Shown here: one piece after another, positions 10,717 through 21,630 of the stretch | Layout: every line of letters starts with the position of its first letter | Position numbering within the stretch: the stretch's first letter is position 1 | NCBI RefSeq assembly: GCF_038502225.1 | Contig: NW_027195534.1 | Span: forward strand, 48,501 to 112,500 | DNA from: Cherax quadricarinatus | Lineage: Eukaryota; Arthropoda; Malacostraca; Decapoda; Parastacidae | Length of the DNA: 64,000 nucleotides | Direction: 5' to 3' | Made by a program: the position numbers and the translations under genes | The notes under the pieces: model-generated | What the model saw: only the letters and a program-made list of their open reading frames with translations | Database searches by the model: none | What the model was told of the DNA's origin: nothing

Positions 10717-13700
10717 AGAGACGGTGTTCATCCTGTAGGATAGGTGTTCAGTGAGGAGTCGTGCTGAGGGACAGTGTTCATCCTGTAGGATTAACATCAG
10801 AAGCTAGGATAGGTGTTCAGTGAGGAGTCTTGCTGCAGGACGGTGTTCATCCTGCAGGATTGACATCAGTAGCTAGGATAGGTGCTCAGTGAGGAGTCTT
10901 GCTGAGGGACGGTGTTCATCCTGTAGGATTGACATCAGAAGCTAGGATAGGTGTTCAGTGAGGAGTCTTGCTGCAGGACGGTATTCATCCTGTAGGATTG
11001 ACATCAGTAGATAGGATAGGTGTTCAGTGAGGAGTCTTCCTGAGGGACGGTGTTCATCCTGTAGGATTGACATCAGTAGCTAGGATAGGTGTTCAATGAG
11101 GAGTCTTGCTGAGTGACGGTGTTCATCCTGTAGGATTGACATCAGTAGCTAGGATAGGTGTTCAGTGAGGAGTCTTGCTGAGGGACGGTGTTCATCCTGT
11201 AGGATTGACATCAGTAGCTAGGATAGGTGTTCATCCTGTAGGATTGACATCAGTAGCTAGGATAGATGTTCAGTGAGGAGTCTTGCTGAGGGACGATGTT
11301 CATCGTGTAGGATTGATATCAGTAGCTAGGATAAGTGTTCAGTGAGGAGTCTTACTGAGGGACGGTGCTCATCCTGTAGGATAGGTGTTCAGTGAGGAGT
11401 CTTGCTGAGGGACGGTGTTCATCCTGTAGGATTGACGTCGGTAACTAGGATAGGTGTTCATTGAGGAGTCTTGCTGAGGGACGTTGTTCATCCTGTAGGA
11501 TTGACGTCAGTAGATAGGATAGGTGCTCAGTGAGGAGTCTTGCTGAGGGACGGTGTTCATCCTGTAGGATTGACATCAGAAGCTAGGATAGGTGTTCAGT
11601 GAGGAGTCTTGCTGAGGGACGGTATTCATCCTGTAGGATTGACATCAGTAGCTAGGATAGGTGTTCAGTGAGGAGTCTTGCTGAGGGACGGTGTTCATCC
11701 TGTAGGATTGACATCAGTAGCTAGGATAGGTGTTCAGTAAGGAGTCTTGCTGAGGGACGGTGTTCATCCTGTAGGATTGACATCAGTAGCTAGGATAGGT
11801 GTTCAGTGAGGAGTCTTGCTGAGGGACGGTGTTCATCCTGTAGGATTGACATCAGTAGCTAGGATAGGTGTTCAATGAGGAGTCTTGCTGAGGGGCGGTG
11901 TTCATCCTGTAGGATTGACATCAGTAGCTAGGATAGGTGTTCAGTGAGGAGTCTTGCTGAGGGACGGTGTTCATCCTGTAGGATTGACATCAGTAGCTAG
12001 GATAGATGTTCATCCTGTAGGATTGACATCAGTAGCTAGGATAGATGTTCATCCTGTAGGATTGACATCAGTAGCTAGGATAGGTGTTCAGTGAGGAGTC
12101 TTGCTGAGGGACGATGTTCATCGTGTAGGATTGATATCAGTAGCTAGGATAGGTGTTCAGTGAGGAGTCTTACTGAGGGACGGTGCTCATCCTGTAGGAT
12201 AGGTGTTCAGTGAGGAGTCTTGCTGAGGGACGGTGTTCATCCTGTAGGATTGACGTCGGTAACTAGGATAGGTGTTCATTGAGGAGTCTTGCTGAGGGAC
12301 GTTGTTCATCCTGTAGGATTGACGTCAGTAGATAGGATAGGTGCTCAGTGAGGAGTCTTGCTGAGGGACGGTGTTCATCCTGTAGGATTGACATCAGAAG
12401 CTAGGATAGGTGTTCAGTGAGGAGTCTTGCTGAGGGACGGTATTCATCCTGTAGGATTGACATCAGTAGCTAGGATAGGTGTTCAGTGAGGAGTCTTGCT
12501 GAGGGACGGTGTTCATCCTGTAGGATTAACATCAGTAGCTAGGATAGGTGTTCAGTGAGGAGTCTTGCTGAGGGACGGTGTTCATCCTGTAGGATTGACA
12601 TCAGTAGCTAGGATAGGTGTTCAGTGAGGAGTCTTGCTGAGGGACGGTGTTCATCCTGTAGGATTGACATCAGTAGCTAGGATAGGTGTTCAATGAGGAG
12701 TCTTGCTGAGGGGCGGTGTTCATCCTGTAGGATTGACATCAGTAGCTAGGATAGGTGTTCAGTGAGGAGTCTTGCTGAGGGACGGTGTTCATCCTGTAGG
12801 ATTGACATCAGTAGCTAGGATAGATGTTCATCCTGTAGGATTGACATCAGTAGCTAGGATAGATGTTCATCCTGTAGGATTGACATCAGTAGCTAGGATA
12901 GGTGTTCAGTGAGGAGTCTTGCTGAGGGACGATGTTCATCGTGTAGGATTGATATCAGTAGCTAGGATAGGTGTTCAGTGAGGAGTCTTACTGAGGGACG
13001 GTGCTCATCCTGTAGGATAGGTGTTCAGTGAGGAGTCTTGCTGAGGGACGGTGTTCATCCTGTAGGATTGACGTCGGTAACTAAGATAGGTGTTCATTGA
13101 GGAGTCTTGCTGAGGGACGGTGTTCATCCTGTAGGATTGACGTCAGTAGCTAGGATAGGTGCTCAGTGAAGAGTCTTGCTGAGGGACGGTGTTCATCCTG
13201 TAGGATTGACGTCGGTAACTAGGATAGGTGTTCAGTGAGGAGTCTTGCTGAGGGACGGTATTCATCCTGTAGGATTGACATCAGTAGCTAGGATAGGTGT
13301 TCAGTGAGGAGTCTTGCTGAGGGACGGTGTTCATCCTGTAGGATTGACATCAGTAGCTAGGATAGGTGTTCAGTGAGGAGTCTTGCTGAGGGACGGTGTT
13401 CATCCTGTAGGATTGACATCAGTAGCTAGGGTATGTGTTCAGTGAGGAGTCTTGCTGAGGGACGGTGTTCATCCTGTAGGATTGACATCAGTAGCTAGGA
13501 TAGGTGTTCATCCTGTAGGATTGACATCAGTAGCTAGGATAGGTGTTCAGTGAGGAGTCTTGCTGAGGGCCGATGTTCATCGTGTAGGATTGATATCAGT
13601 AGCTAGGATAGGTGGTCAGTGAGGAGTCTTACTGAGGGACGGTGCTCAACCTGTAGGATAGGTGTTCAGTGAGGAGTCTTGCTGAGGGACGGTGCTCATC

Positions 13701-16167
13701 CTGTAGGATTGACGTCAGTAGCTAGGACAGGTGTTCAGTGAGGAGTCTTGCTGATGGACGGTGTTCATCCTGTAGGATTGACGTCAGTAGCTAGAACAGG
13801 TGTTCAGTGAGAAGTCTTGCTGAGGGACGGTGTTCATCCTGTAGGATTGACATCAGTAGCTAGGACAGGTGTTCAGTAAGGAGTCTTGCTGACTGACGGT
13901 GTTCATCCTTTAGGATTGACATCAGTAGCTAGGACAGGTGTTCAGTAAGGAGTCTTGCTGAGGGACGGTGTTCATCCTGTAGGATTGACATCAGTAGCTA
14001 GGATAGGTGTTCAGCAAGGAGTGTTGCTGAGGGACGGTGTTCATCCTGTAGGATTGACATCAGTAGCTAGGATAGGTGTTCAGTGAGGAGTCTTGCTGAG
14101 GGACTGTGTTCATCCTGTAGGATTGACATCAGTAGCTAGGATAGGTGTTCAGCGAGGAGTCTTGCTGAGGGACAGTGTTCATCCTGTAGGATTGACATCA
14201 GTAGCTAGGATAGGTTTTCATCCTGTAGGATTGACATCAGTAGCTAGGACAGGTGTTCAGTGAGGAGTCTTGCTGAGGGACGGTGTTCATCGTGTAGGAT
14301 TGATATCAGTAGCTAGGATAGGTGTTCAGTGTGGAGTCTTACTGAGGGACGGTGGTCATCCTGTAGGATAGGTGTTCAGTGAGGAGTCTTGCTGAGGGAC
14401 GGTGCTCATCCTGTAGGATTGACGTCAGTAGCTAGGACAGGTGTTCAGTAAGGAGTCTTGCTGAGAGACGGTGTTCATCCTGTAGGATTGACATCAGTAG
14501 CTGGGATAGGTGCTCAGTGAGGAGTCTTGCTGAGGGACGGTGTTCATCCTGTAGGATTGACATCAGTAGCTAGGATAGGTGTTCAGTGAGGAGTCTTGCT
14601 GAGGGACGGTGTTCATCCTGTAGGATTGACATCAGCAGCTAGGACAGGTGTTCAGTAAGGAATCTTGCTGAGGGATGGTGTTCATTCTGTAGGATTGACA
14701 TCAGTAGCTAGGACAGGTGTTCAGTAAGGAGTCTTGCTGAGGGACGGTGTTCATCCTGTAGGATTGACATCAGTAGCTAGGACAGGTGTTAGAACTCCCA
14801 AAATTTCATTGAGTAGCCAGACCTTGGTGGCCGAACTGGACTGTAGCTTGGCTGCGTCTGGCTGACTTTCGGTCTAGACTGTCTTGGCAATCGTAATTAC
14901 AGGACGCAGATTTCTGTGTGTCCCCTCCTGTAATTCCACCCACTTGGACGTTCAGTAAGGAGTCTTGCTGAGGGACGGTGCTCACCCTGTAGGATTGACG
15001 TCAGTAGCTAGGACAGGTCTTCAGTAAGGAGTCTTGCTGAGGGACGGTGTTCATCCTGTAGGACTGACATCAGTAGCTAGAACAGGTGTTCAGTAAGGAG
15101 TCTTGCTGAGGGACGGTGCTCATCCTGTAGGATTGACATCAGTAGCTAGGATAGGTGTTCAGTGAGGAGTCTTACTGAGGGGCGGTGTTCATCCTGTAGG
15201 ATAGGTGTTCAGTGAGGAGTGTTGCTGAGGGACGGTGCTCATCCTGTAGGATTGACGTCAGTAGCTAGGACAGGTGTTCAGTAAGGAGTCTTGCTGAGGG
15301 ACGGTGTTCATCCTGTAGGATTGACATCAGTAGCTAGGATAGGTGTTCAGTGAGGAGTTTTACTGAGGGACGGCGTTCATCCTGTAGGATTGACATCAGT
15401 AGCTAGGATAGGTGTTCAGTTAGGAGTCTTACTGAGGGACGGTGTTCATCCTGTAGGATAGGTGTTCAGTGAGGAGTTTTGCTGAGGGACGGTGCTCATC
15501 CTGTAGGATTGACGTCAGTAGCTAGGACAGGTGTTCAGTAAGGAGTCTTGCTGAGGGACGGTGTTCATCCTGTAGGATTGTCATCAGTAGCTAGGATAGG
15601 TGTTCAGTGAGGAGTTTTACTGAGGGACGGCGTTCATCCTGTAGGATTGACATCAGTAGCTAGGATAGGTGTTCAGTTAGGAGTCTTACTGAGGGACGGT
15701 GTTCATCCTGTAGGATAGGTGTTCAGTGAGGAGTGTTGCTGAGGGACGGTGCTCATCCTGTAGGATTGACGTCAGTAGCTAGGACAGGCGTTCAGTAAGG
15801 AGTCTTGCTGAGGGACGGTGTTCATCCTGTAGGATTGACATCAGTAGCTAGGATAGGTGTTCAGTGAGGAGTTTTACTGAGGGACGGCGTTCATCCTGTA
15901 GGATTGACATCAGTAGCTAGGATAGGTGTTCAGTTAGGAGTCTTACTGAGGGACGGTGTTCATCCTGTAGGATAGGTGTTCAGTGAGGAGTGTTGCTGAG
16001 GGACGGTGCTCATCCTGTAGGATTGACGTCAGTAGCTAGGACAGGCGTTCAGTAAGGAGTCTTGCTGAGGGACGGTGTTCATCCTGTAGGATAGGTGTTC
16101 AGTGAGGAGTGTTGCTGAGGGACGGCATTCATCCTGTAGGATTGACATCAGTAGCTAGGACAGGTGT
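10717..16167. repeat. 69-bp satellite array with higher-order structure
   Basis: About 5.4 kb of units beginning GGATAGGTGTTCAGTGAGGA and ending GACATCAGTAGCTA (69 bp). Two recurrent short forms exist: 39 bp (lacking 30 bp between two GTGTTCA copies) and 50 bp (lacking the GGATTGACATCAGTAGCTA part). A rare variant, GATGTTCATCGTG, recurs at 11293, 12111 and 12929, exactly 818 bp apart each time. Near the right end a GAGTTTTAC variant recurs at 15355, 15612 and 15869, exactly 257 bp apart. There is no coding potential or spacer diversity, so it is not a CRISPR array. Confidence 0.97.
14790..14949. other. 160-bp non-satellite insertion inside the 69-bp array
   Basis: A unit breaks off after AGGACAGGTGTT and resumes with GTTCAGTAAGG. 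The intervening sequence (AGAACTCCCAAAATTTC to CACCCACTTGGAC) has no similarity to the satellite. At most a 3-bp GTT is duplicated at its ends. Class unknown; a small DNA element or a retained ancestral segment are options. Confidence 0.7.
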
Positions 16168-16184
16168 GTGGAGACACTATACCT

Positions 16185-16365
16185 CTGGTGACGGAACAAT
16201 ACACAATGACCCTCACATAAGAGAATGATACTTAAGACGTTTCGATCCAACTTGGACCATTAACTATTCGTGTGACTGGTTAATGGTCCAAGTCGGACCG
16301 AAACGTCGTCATAGGTTTCATTCTCCCATGTTCGTGTTATTTGTGTATGGTGGTACAGTTGTGTT
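16185..16365. mobile_element. Foldback/MITE-like element with imperfect long inverted repeat
   Basis: The left arm contains ACGTTTCGATCCAACTTGG then ACCATTAAC; the right arm contains GTTAATGGTCCAAGTCGGAC then CGAAACGT, its near-perfect reverse complement across a short loop. The outer arms (AATACACAATGACC, GTGTTATTTGTGTAT) also pair partially. No transposase. MITE-like by shape only. Confidence 0.65.
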
Positions 16366-16851
16366 CTGTCCTCTGAAGTGTACTGAGAACCCTCACTTGG
16401 CCACACTCACTTGTGACACCACTTCCAGCTGCTGCTTCACCTCTCTTCTGCTTTAGTTTATGTGGCATGCAAAGAGTACGTTACATTTTATTCGGCGCAT
16501 GTACACACTCCCATATAGGCTGCCTCCCAACCAGCGGACCAGGTGCTAAGTAAGGGTTTAGCGGTAAGGGTACTCATCGTTAAATCAGTACCTTGGTTCA
16601 TTAACCAATCACAGACGAGCTTGCCAAATGCTGATGTGACGTAGTTCGCTCCTAGCCAGGATTTGCCAGAGTTGCCTCTGGCTGGTTGAATAACTGTGCT
16701 CTCTCTCTCTCTTTGCCTTTAAACACCGTGTGGTACACTTATATTTCTACTCCATGTACATAGTGTACATAAGTGTACAAATCTGTATCTAACTGGCGAA
16801 GGAAAATACAAATACTACTGCTGTGTTTATTTTCGCTCAAAACCCATTACG
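16366..16851. other. Spacer with short CT microsatellite, no gene seen
   Basis: Contains a (CT)n run at about 16699-16713. No supported open frame. Confidence 0.5.
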
Positions 16852-16955
16852 ACTACCTGGAGAGAGTTCCGGGGGTTAACGCCCCCGCGGTCCGATCTGT
16901 GACCAGGCTTCATGGCCTGTTGACTAGGTCAACAAGCCATTATTACCTGGATTCT
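16852..16955 (-). mobile_element. P-LINE/SINE 3' tail fragment
   Basis: ACCTGGAGAGAGTTCCGGGG followed by TTAACGCCCCCGCGGTCCG and GTGACCAGGC is the reverse complement of the 3' tail shared by the P element (48012-48079) and the SINE at 45394-45642. Only the last ~100 bp is present. Confidence 0.8.
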
Positions 16956-16964
16956 TAATAGTTT

Positions 16965-17130
16965 ATATGCTTTTAATTTGAGGGACTGACCACCTCTAAC
17001 CAAGGTTGACATACTGATCACGTCAAAGCAACTCCTTCTGTTTCCATTACTCTCCTGCATTCGACTGAAGAAGCCTGTTGTACAGGCGAAATGCTTCGGC
17101 CTGGCCACGGGGGCGTTGACCCCTTAACAG
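16965..17130. repeat. Unclassified dispersed repeat
   Basis: Begins AGGGACTGACCACCTC as near 1333. It also contains a self-complementary segment around GAAGAAGCCTGTTGTACAGG and GGGGGCGTTGACCCC. Non-coding. Class uncertain. Confidence 0.4.
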
Positions 17131-17933
17131 TCTCCAAGTGTTGCACATGTTGCTTATTCATCAACTTTCTGGTATTGCATATCAACAATAATATTTAAGT
17201 ACATGTTTTGGCAGACAATACAGAAAGTCAACATGAGGAAATAAAGACACTGGAAGAAGACAATTGTTTTAATACAACGATTCGTCCAAGACTGAGATCT
17301 CAGGTATGCAGACATGAGCACATACACAGCTTTATGAGGCAAAAGAGCACCATGAGGTCATGCTCAGAGAAAGACAGGTCACATATGAGGTCATGAGATT
17401 GCGAGAAGATGTATATGTTAGGTCAGATACTGGTAAGTAAGGGCAGGGCTGGCGGGCAAGGTTACTAGTTATGATAATCGAATAAAGTGCTAACCCGACA
17501 AGGGTCATGCAGGACTAATTATATTTATATGTATCATTGACATTGAGGACGACAGGTTCAGGCAACATGTACATTTCATTATTTTACTCAGTGATACTGG
17601 TGAGGTGAATCACTGCTACCTCTAAAATTCTGTGTCCGGTCCTGTCGCTTTCGTGGTGTAACAGTCAAGCCCTTCTTTAGTCCAGTTGTTTGAAGGAAGG
17701 TTTAGATAGATTACGCAGGCGTCGTTAGTTTTATCCTTCCTACAAGCAGGAGTATGTTACTGGAGGAGTATATTGTATACTCCTGTGGTACAAATAGTTC
17801 TGGGTTTAGGGCTTCTACTGATCACTTACATAATTTTGAAGGATGATTGTAGGACCAATCCACTGTCGCTGTTGGCATTTTCTTTGCTTGTGCTGTCTGT
17901 GTCGAAGACTTTCTATTTATCGGAGTGTATAAT
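17131..17933. other. 800-bp region without recognised gene
   Basis: A stretch near 17217-17305 is bounded by an AG and a CAG/GT and could pass for an exon, but it contains the AAGACACTGGAAG...TTTTAATACAACGATTCG pattern of the foldback repeat seen at 18450-18610. A small perfect hairpin, AGGAGTATA-TTG-TATACTCCT, lies near 17763-17783. Nothing else seen. Confidence 0.45.
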
Positions 17934-17944
17934 ATGTGTTTAGA

Positions 17945-18199
17945 AACCATACCCCCGGCCGGGATTGAACCCGCGGTCATAGAGTCTCAAAACTCCAGCC
18001 CGTCGCGTTAGCCACTAGACCAGCTAGCCACAATAAGATTCATCCAACTAGGTATATTTCTACACCATAGGAAGGTTAGCACAGGCACCTCTGTGACCAC
18101 AAATGCAAGTTTTTACAGACGAATCTCCAGCTAGCGTGGCCGTGAGTATGGCCGGGGGTATGGTTTGTTTGCAATCGTGTCATTACGATTTCTTAAGTC
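17945..18199 (-). mobile_element. S2: tRNA-derived short element with inverted-repeat ends and target-site duplication
   Basis: On the minus strand, GTGGCTAGCTGGTCTAGTGG and CGCGGGTTCAATCCCGGCC are good pol III A and B boxes of a tRNA-like domain. AACCATACCCCCGGCC near 17945-17960 is the exact reverse complement of GGCCGGGGGTATGGTT near 18150-18166. An 11-bp repeat, ATGTGTTTAGA, flanks the element at 17934-17944 and 18200-18210, consistent with a target-site duplication. Not a functional tRNA gene: the acceptor stem is not closed as in a tRNA. Confidence 0.8.
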
Positions 18200-18219
18200 A
18201 TGTGTTTAGAACTTCTGTT

Positions 18220-18445
18220 GGTAAATTCCTGCTTCATGTATTCTTGTTCTTCTAAAATATATCCAACACTGCAAATTCGGAGTACTCGATGAATTTCTTA
18301 CTGAGCAATTTATTTAAGAAATTTGATGAGCACTGATTAATATATTAAGAAGAATGGGACCAAAAATATTCCCTTGTGGTGTACCAAGAGACATTTCTTT
18401 GTCTCTCTTAGTCTCTCGAAAATGGAGGACATTAATTATAGGTCA
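18220..18445 (-). pseudogene. R-like LINE fragment, RT motif region
   Basis: The minus strand translates to KEMSLGTPQG followed by GPILLNILIS, the same block as KEMSLGTPQGGVLSPMLFNI in the full R ORF2. Frameshifts and stops surround it. It faces away from the next R fragment (18690 onward, plus strand). Confidence 0.7.
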
Positions 18446-18449
18446 CCGT

Positions 18450-18640
18450 TTACTTAAAGGAGAAGACACTGTCACCAGTATTCCTATTGGTTATGTTCAT
18501 ATAAGATAATTTTTTTGGTAACGGAGAATTATTTTAATTCAACGTTTCGCTCAAAGCTGGGCTACATCAAGTATCATATTAAATAAAGCTCAGCTTTGGG
18601 CAAAACGTTGCATTAAGAGGATACTCTGCTACCGGTGTCT
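18450..18640. mobile_element. Foldback repeat (MITE-like)
   Basis: CAACGTTTCGCTCAAAGCTG and CAGCTTTGGGCAAAACGTTG form an imperfect inverted repeat at 18540-18612. Flanking GACACTGTCACCAG and CTGCTACCGGTGTC extend the pairing. Related in style to 16185-16365. Confidence 0.6.
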
Positions 18641-18689
18641 TCATTTCCACTTCTCGACTCTTGTCACTCTCTAACCTGTCACTCTATCT

Positions 18690-19230
18690 CGCTAAATGTT
18701 TAGACGTCAATAAGTACACATCTAAATGGGTTGTGAAAATAAGGACATCCATTAAGTTCTATAACCTGTACTTATTATAATGGTAAACATGAGTATTTCA
18801 CCCCTACATGGAAGCTATACACACTTAATAACATCAAGTCTCTAGCAAGAAACTCATCACTAGTAATAACATCAAGTCTCTAGCAAGAAACTCATCACTA
18901 GTAATAACATCAAGTCTCTAGCAAGAAACTCATCACTAGTAATAACATCAAGTCTCTAGCAAGAAACTCATCACTAGTAATAACATCAAGTCTCTAGCAA
19001 GAAACTCATCACTAGTAATAACATCAAGTCTCTAGCAAGAAACTCATCACTAGTAATAACATCAAGTCTCTAGCAAGAAACTCATCACTAGTAATCACTT
19101 CCTTAAATATCCTGCAAAGGCAACTGCTCAAGAGAAATTTCTCGCCTAACTGTAATAAAATATCACAAGTGGATGGATCTAAGCAGGAGTTTACTGGCAG
19201 GGCTGAATTTACTCTTGTTGCCCTAGAACA
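18690..19230 (+). pseudogene. R-LINE fragment with internal 38-bp tandem expansion
   Basis: Matches R ORF2 around 40090-40410: CTAAATGGGTTGTGAAAA, CATTAAGTTCTATAACCTG, TATTTCACCCCTACATGG, then GCAACTGCTCAAGAGAAATT and GATGGATCTAAGCAGGAG. Between them, at 18826-19094, seven copies of a 38-bp unit (AATAACATCAAGTCTCTAGC...CACTAGT) replace a segment present once in the full element. The reading frame is lost. Confidence 0.85.
18826..19094. repeat. 38-bp minisatellite, 7 copies, inside R fragment
   Basis: Near-identical 38-bp units. The single-copy ancestor is recognisable in R elements as ACCTACAAGTCCCTCCCAAG followed by AAGCTCATTGCTAGT. High unit identity suggests recent expansion. Confidence 0.95.
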
Positions 19231-19253
19231 GGACTACATGTATAGCAACCACC

Positions 19254-19313
<60 letters not shown>

Positions 19314-19860
19314 TATTTATTTCTACAAGTACATGTACAAGGTATACAAGTACATGTACAAGGTATACAGACCATAGTTGACATCAGTGACATACTACTA
19401 TATAGAAAGTTGCTTGTTATGCTGAGCATTTCCCGCAAATTAGGTCAGTTTTGTCCCAGGATGCGACCTACACCAGTCCACTAACACCCAGGATGCGACC
19501 CACACCAGTCCACTAACACCCAGGATGCGACCCACACCAGTGCACTAACACCCAGGATGCGACCCACACCAGTCCACTAACACCCAGGATGTGACCTACA
19601 CCAGTCCACTAACACCCAGGATGCGACCCACACCAGTCCACTAACACCCAGGATGCGACCCACACCAGTCCACTAACACCCAGGATGCGACCCACACCAG
19701 TCCACTAACACCCAGGATGCGACCCACACCAGTCCACTAACACCCAGGTACCAATTTTACCGATGGGTGAACATGGCCAGCAGGTGTGTTATGGAAACAC
19801 GTCCCTAATGTGTGAGCTGAGTGCGCTACCGTTCGAGCTACGGAACACCATGTTAAGCAT
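19231..19860 (-). mobile_element. S1 SINE with (AAT)n tail and expanded 32-bp internal repeat
   Basis: Read on the minus strand: a degenerate tRNA-like head (19860 to about 19790; B-box-like GTAGCTCGAACGGTAGCG), the S1 body CTGGTGTGGGTCGCATCCTG, a tail with TGTACATGTACTTGTAG, and (ATT)n at 19252-19313. The body segment is tandemly repeated nine times with a 32-bp period at 19456-19748. The SINE splits an R fragment that resumes at about 19861. Confidence 0.85.
19456..19748. repeat. 32-bp minisatellite, 9 copies, inside a SINE
   Basis: Unit AGGATGCGACCCACACCAGT then CCACTAACACCC. A single unit is present in other S1 copies (27936-27968, 49338-49370), so expansion happened in this copy. Confidence 0.95.
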
Positions 19861-20310
19861 AAGAAGTTGTAATTAGGCACTGTATTCTTTTCCAGTCTCT
19901 TGATACTAAAGTTAACTTATGACACAGACCTTGAATCCTTGATTATTACCGATTCTAAGACCTCACTGAACACGTCACGTGATAGATATAACAATTTATA
20001 GGTAAAACAAAGTTATATTGTACATTTTTAGTGAACGTTCTTTGATTAATTTATCAATTTTAACATTAATAGGTAACTTAATGTGTGATGAAATCAATAA
20101 GAATTGAACATTAACCATTTTTCAGACTTTTTAGTAACTATATCTAACTACTACTACTATTAAGCATTACGTGAGTCAAATGTGTTCAATGAGAAGTGTC
20201 ATTGAACACTCTATTATATCTGTATATGTCCTTAGGAACAATATTAAGAAATAAATAATGAATGTGAATGTAACAGGAATGCAGTTAGAAGAGCTAAGAA
20301 AAGGATGTTA
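19861..20310 (+). pseudogene. R-LINE fragment, continuation beyond the SINE
   Basis: CTAAAGTTAACTTATGACAC and GATTATTACCGATTCTAAGA match the RNase H region of R (ELDSIIITDSMSS), and GGAATGCAGTTAGAAG near 20276-20291 matches the later RNAVRSL segment. Heavily decayed. Confidence 0.7.
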
Positions 20311-20384
20311 ATATGACATCTTAAAATAACTAACACGTAGGTTTGGCAGTCTGGCAGACACACGCGATCATGACGTATGTAAAG

Positions 20385-21630
20385 TATGTGGTCACTGGTG
20401 GTGATGACTGATAGTGATGGTGGTAGTGATGACTGTGATAATGATGGTAGTAGTGGTGGTGATTGATAGTGATGGTGGTGGTTGTAGTGATGGTGGTAGT
20501 GATGACTGTGATAGTGATGGTAGTAGTGGTGGTGATGGCTGATAGTGATGGTGGTGGTTGTAGTGATAGTGGTGGTGATGACTGTGATAGTGATGGTAGT
20601 AGTGGTGGTGATGACTGATAGTGATGGTGGTGGTGGTTGTAGTGATGGTGGTAATGATGACTGATAATGATGGTAGTAGTGGTGGTGATGGCTGATAGTG
20701 ATGGTGGTGGTTGTAGTGATGGTGGTGATGACTGTGATAGTGATGGTAGTAGTGGTAATGACTGATAGTGATGGTGGTGGTTGTAGTGATGATGGCAGTG
20801 ATGACTGTGATAATGATGGTAGTGGTTATAGTGAAAGTGGTAGTGATGACTGTGATAGTGATGGTTGTAGTGGTGGATGTAGTGATGATTGTGGTGGTTG
20901 TAGTGATGATGGTAGTGATGACTGTGATAGTGATGGTGGTGGTTGTAGTGATGATGGTAGTGGTGATTGATAGTGATGGTGGTGGTTGCAGTGATGATGG
21001 TAGTGGTGGTGATGATTGATAGTGATGGTGGTAGTGGTGGTGATGATTGATAGTGATGGTGTTGGTTGTAGTGATGGTGGTAATGGTGGTTGTAGTAATG
21101 GTGGTAGTGATGACTGTGATAATGAAGGTGGAAGTGGTGGTGATGACTGTGATAGTGATGGTGGTAGTGGTGAGGACTGTGATAGTGATGGTGGTAGTGG
21201 TGATGACTGTGATAGTGATGGTGGTGGCTGTGATAGTGATGGTGGTAGTGATGGTGATGACTGTGATAGTGATGGTGGTTGTAGTGATGGTGGTAGTGGT
21301 AGTGATGACTGTGATAGTGATGGTAGTGCTGGTGATGACTGTGATAGTGACGGTGGTAGTGGTGGTGAAGACTGTGATAGTGACGGTGGTAGTGGTGGTG
21401 AAGACTGTGATAGTGATGGTGGTTGCAGTGGTAGTGATGACTGTGACAGTGATGGTAGTGCTGGTGGTGACTGTGATAGTGACGGTGGTAGTGGTGATGA
21501 CTGTGATAGTGATGGTAGTGGTGATGACTGTGATAGTGATGGAGTAGTGACGGTTGTAGAGGTAGTGATGACTGTGATAGTGATGGTGGTGGTTGTGGTG
21601 ATATTGGTACAGTCAGTTGCGACGACATAG
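20385..21630. repeat. GT-rich triplet array, irregular part
   Basis: Repeats of GTGATGGTGGTAGTGATGAC with variable period, rich in TGATAGTGATGG. Composition (GGT, GAT, AGT) keeps several frames open on both strands, including a 432-codon His/Ser/Tyr frame on minus at 20330-21628. No gene is supported. Confidence 0.95.

Noticed and set aside
10717..16167. Possible CRISPR-like array
   Set aside because: There are no variable spacers; it is a contiguous satellite in a eukaryotic context.
17208..17396. Possible host exon bounded by AG and CAG/GT
   Set aside because: Contains the foldback-repeat pattern seen at 18450-18610, and the long frame starts only within it.
20330..21628. 432-codon His/Tyr/Ser frame on minus
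   Set aside because: Complement of the same GT-rich triplet array; only the last ~25 codons are non-repetitive.
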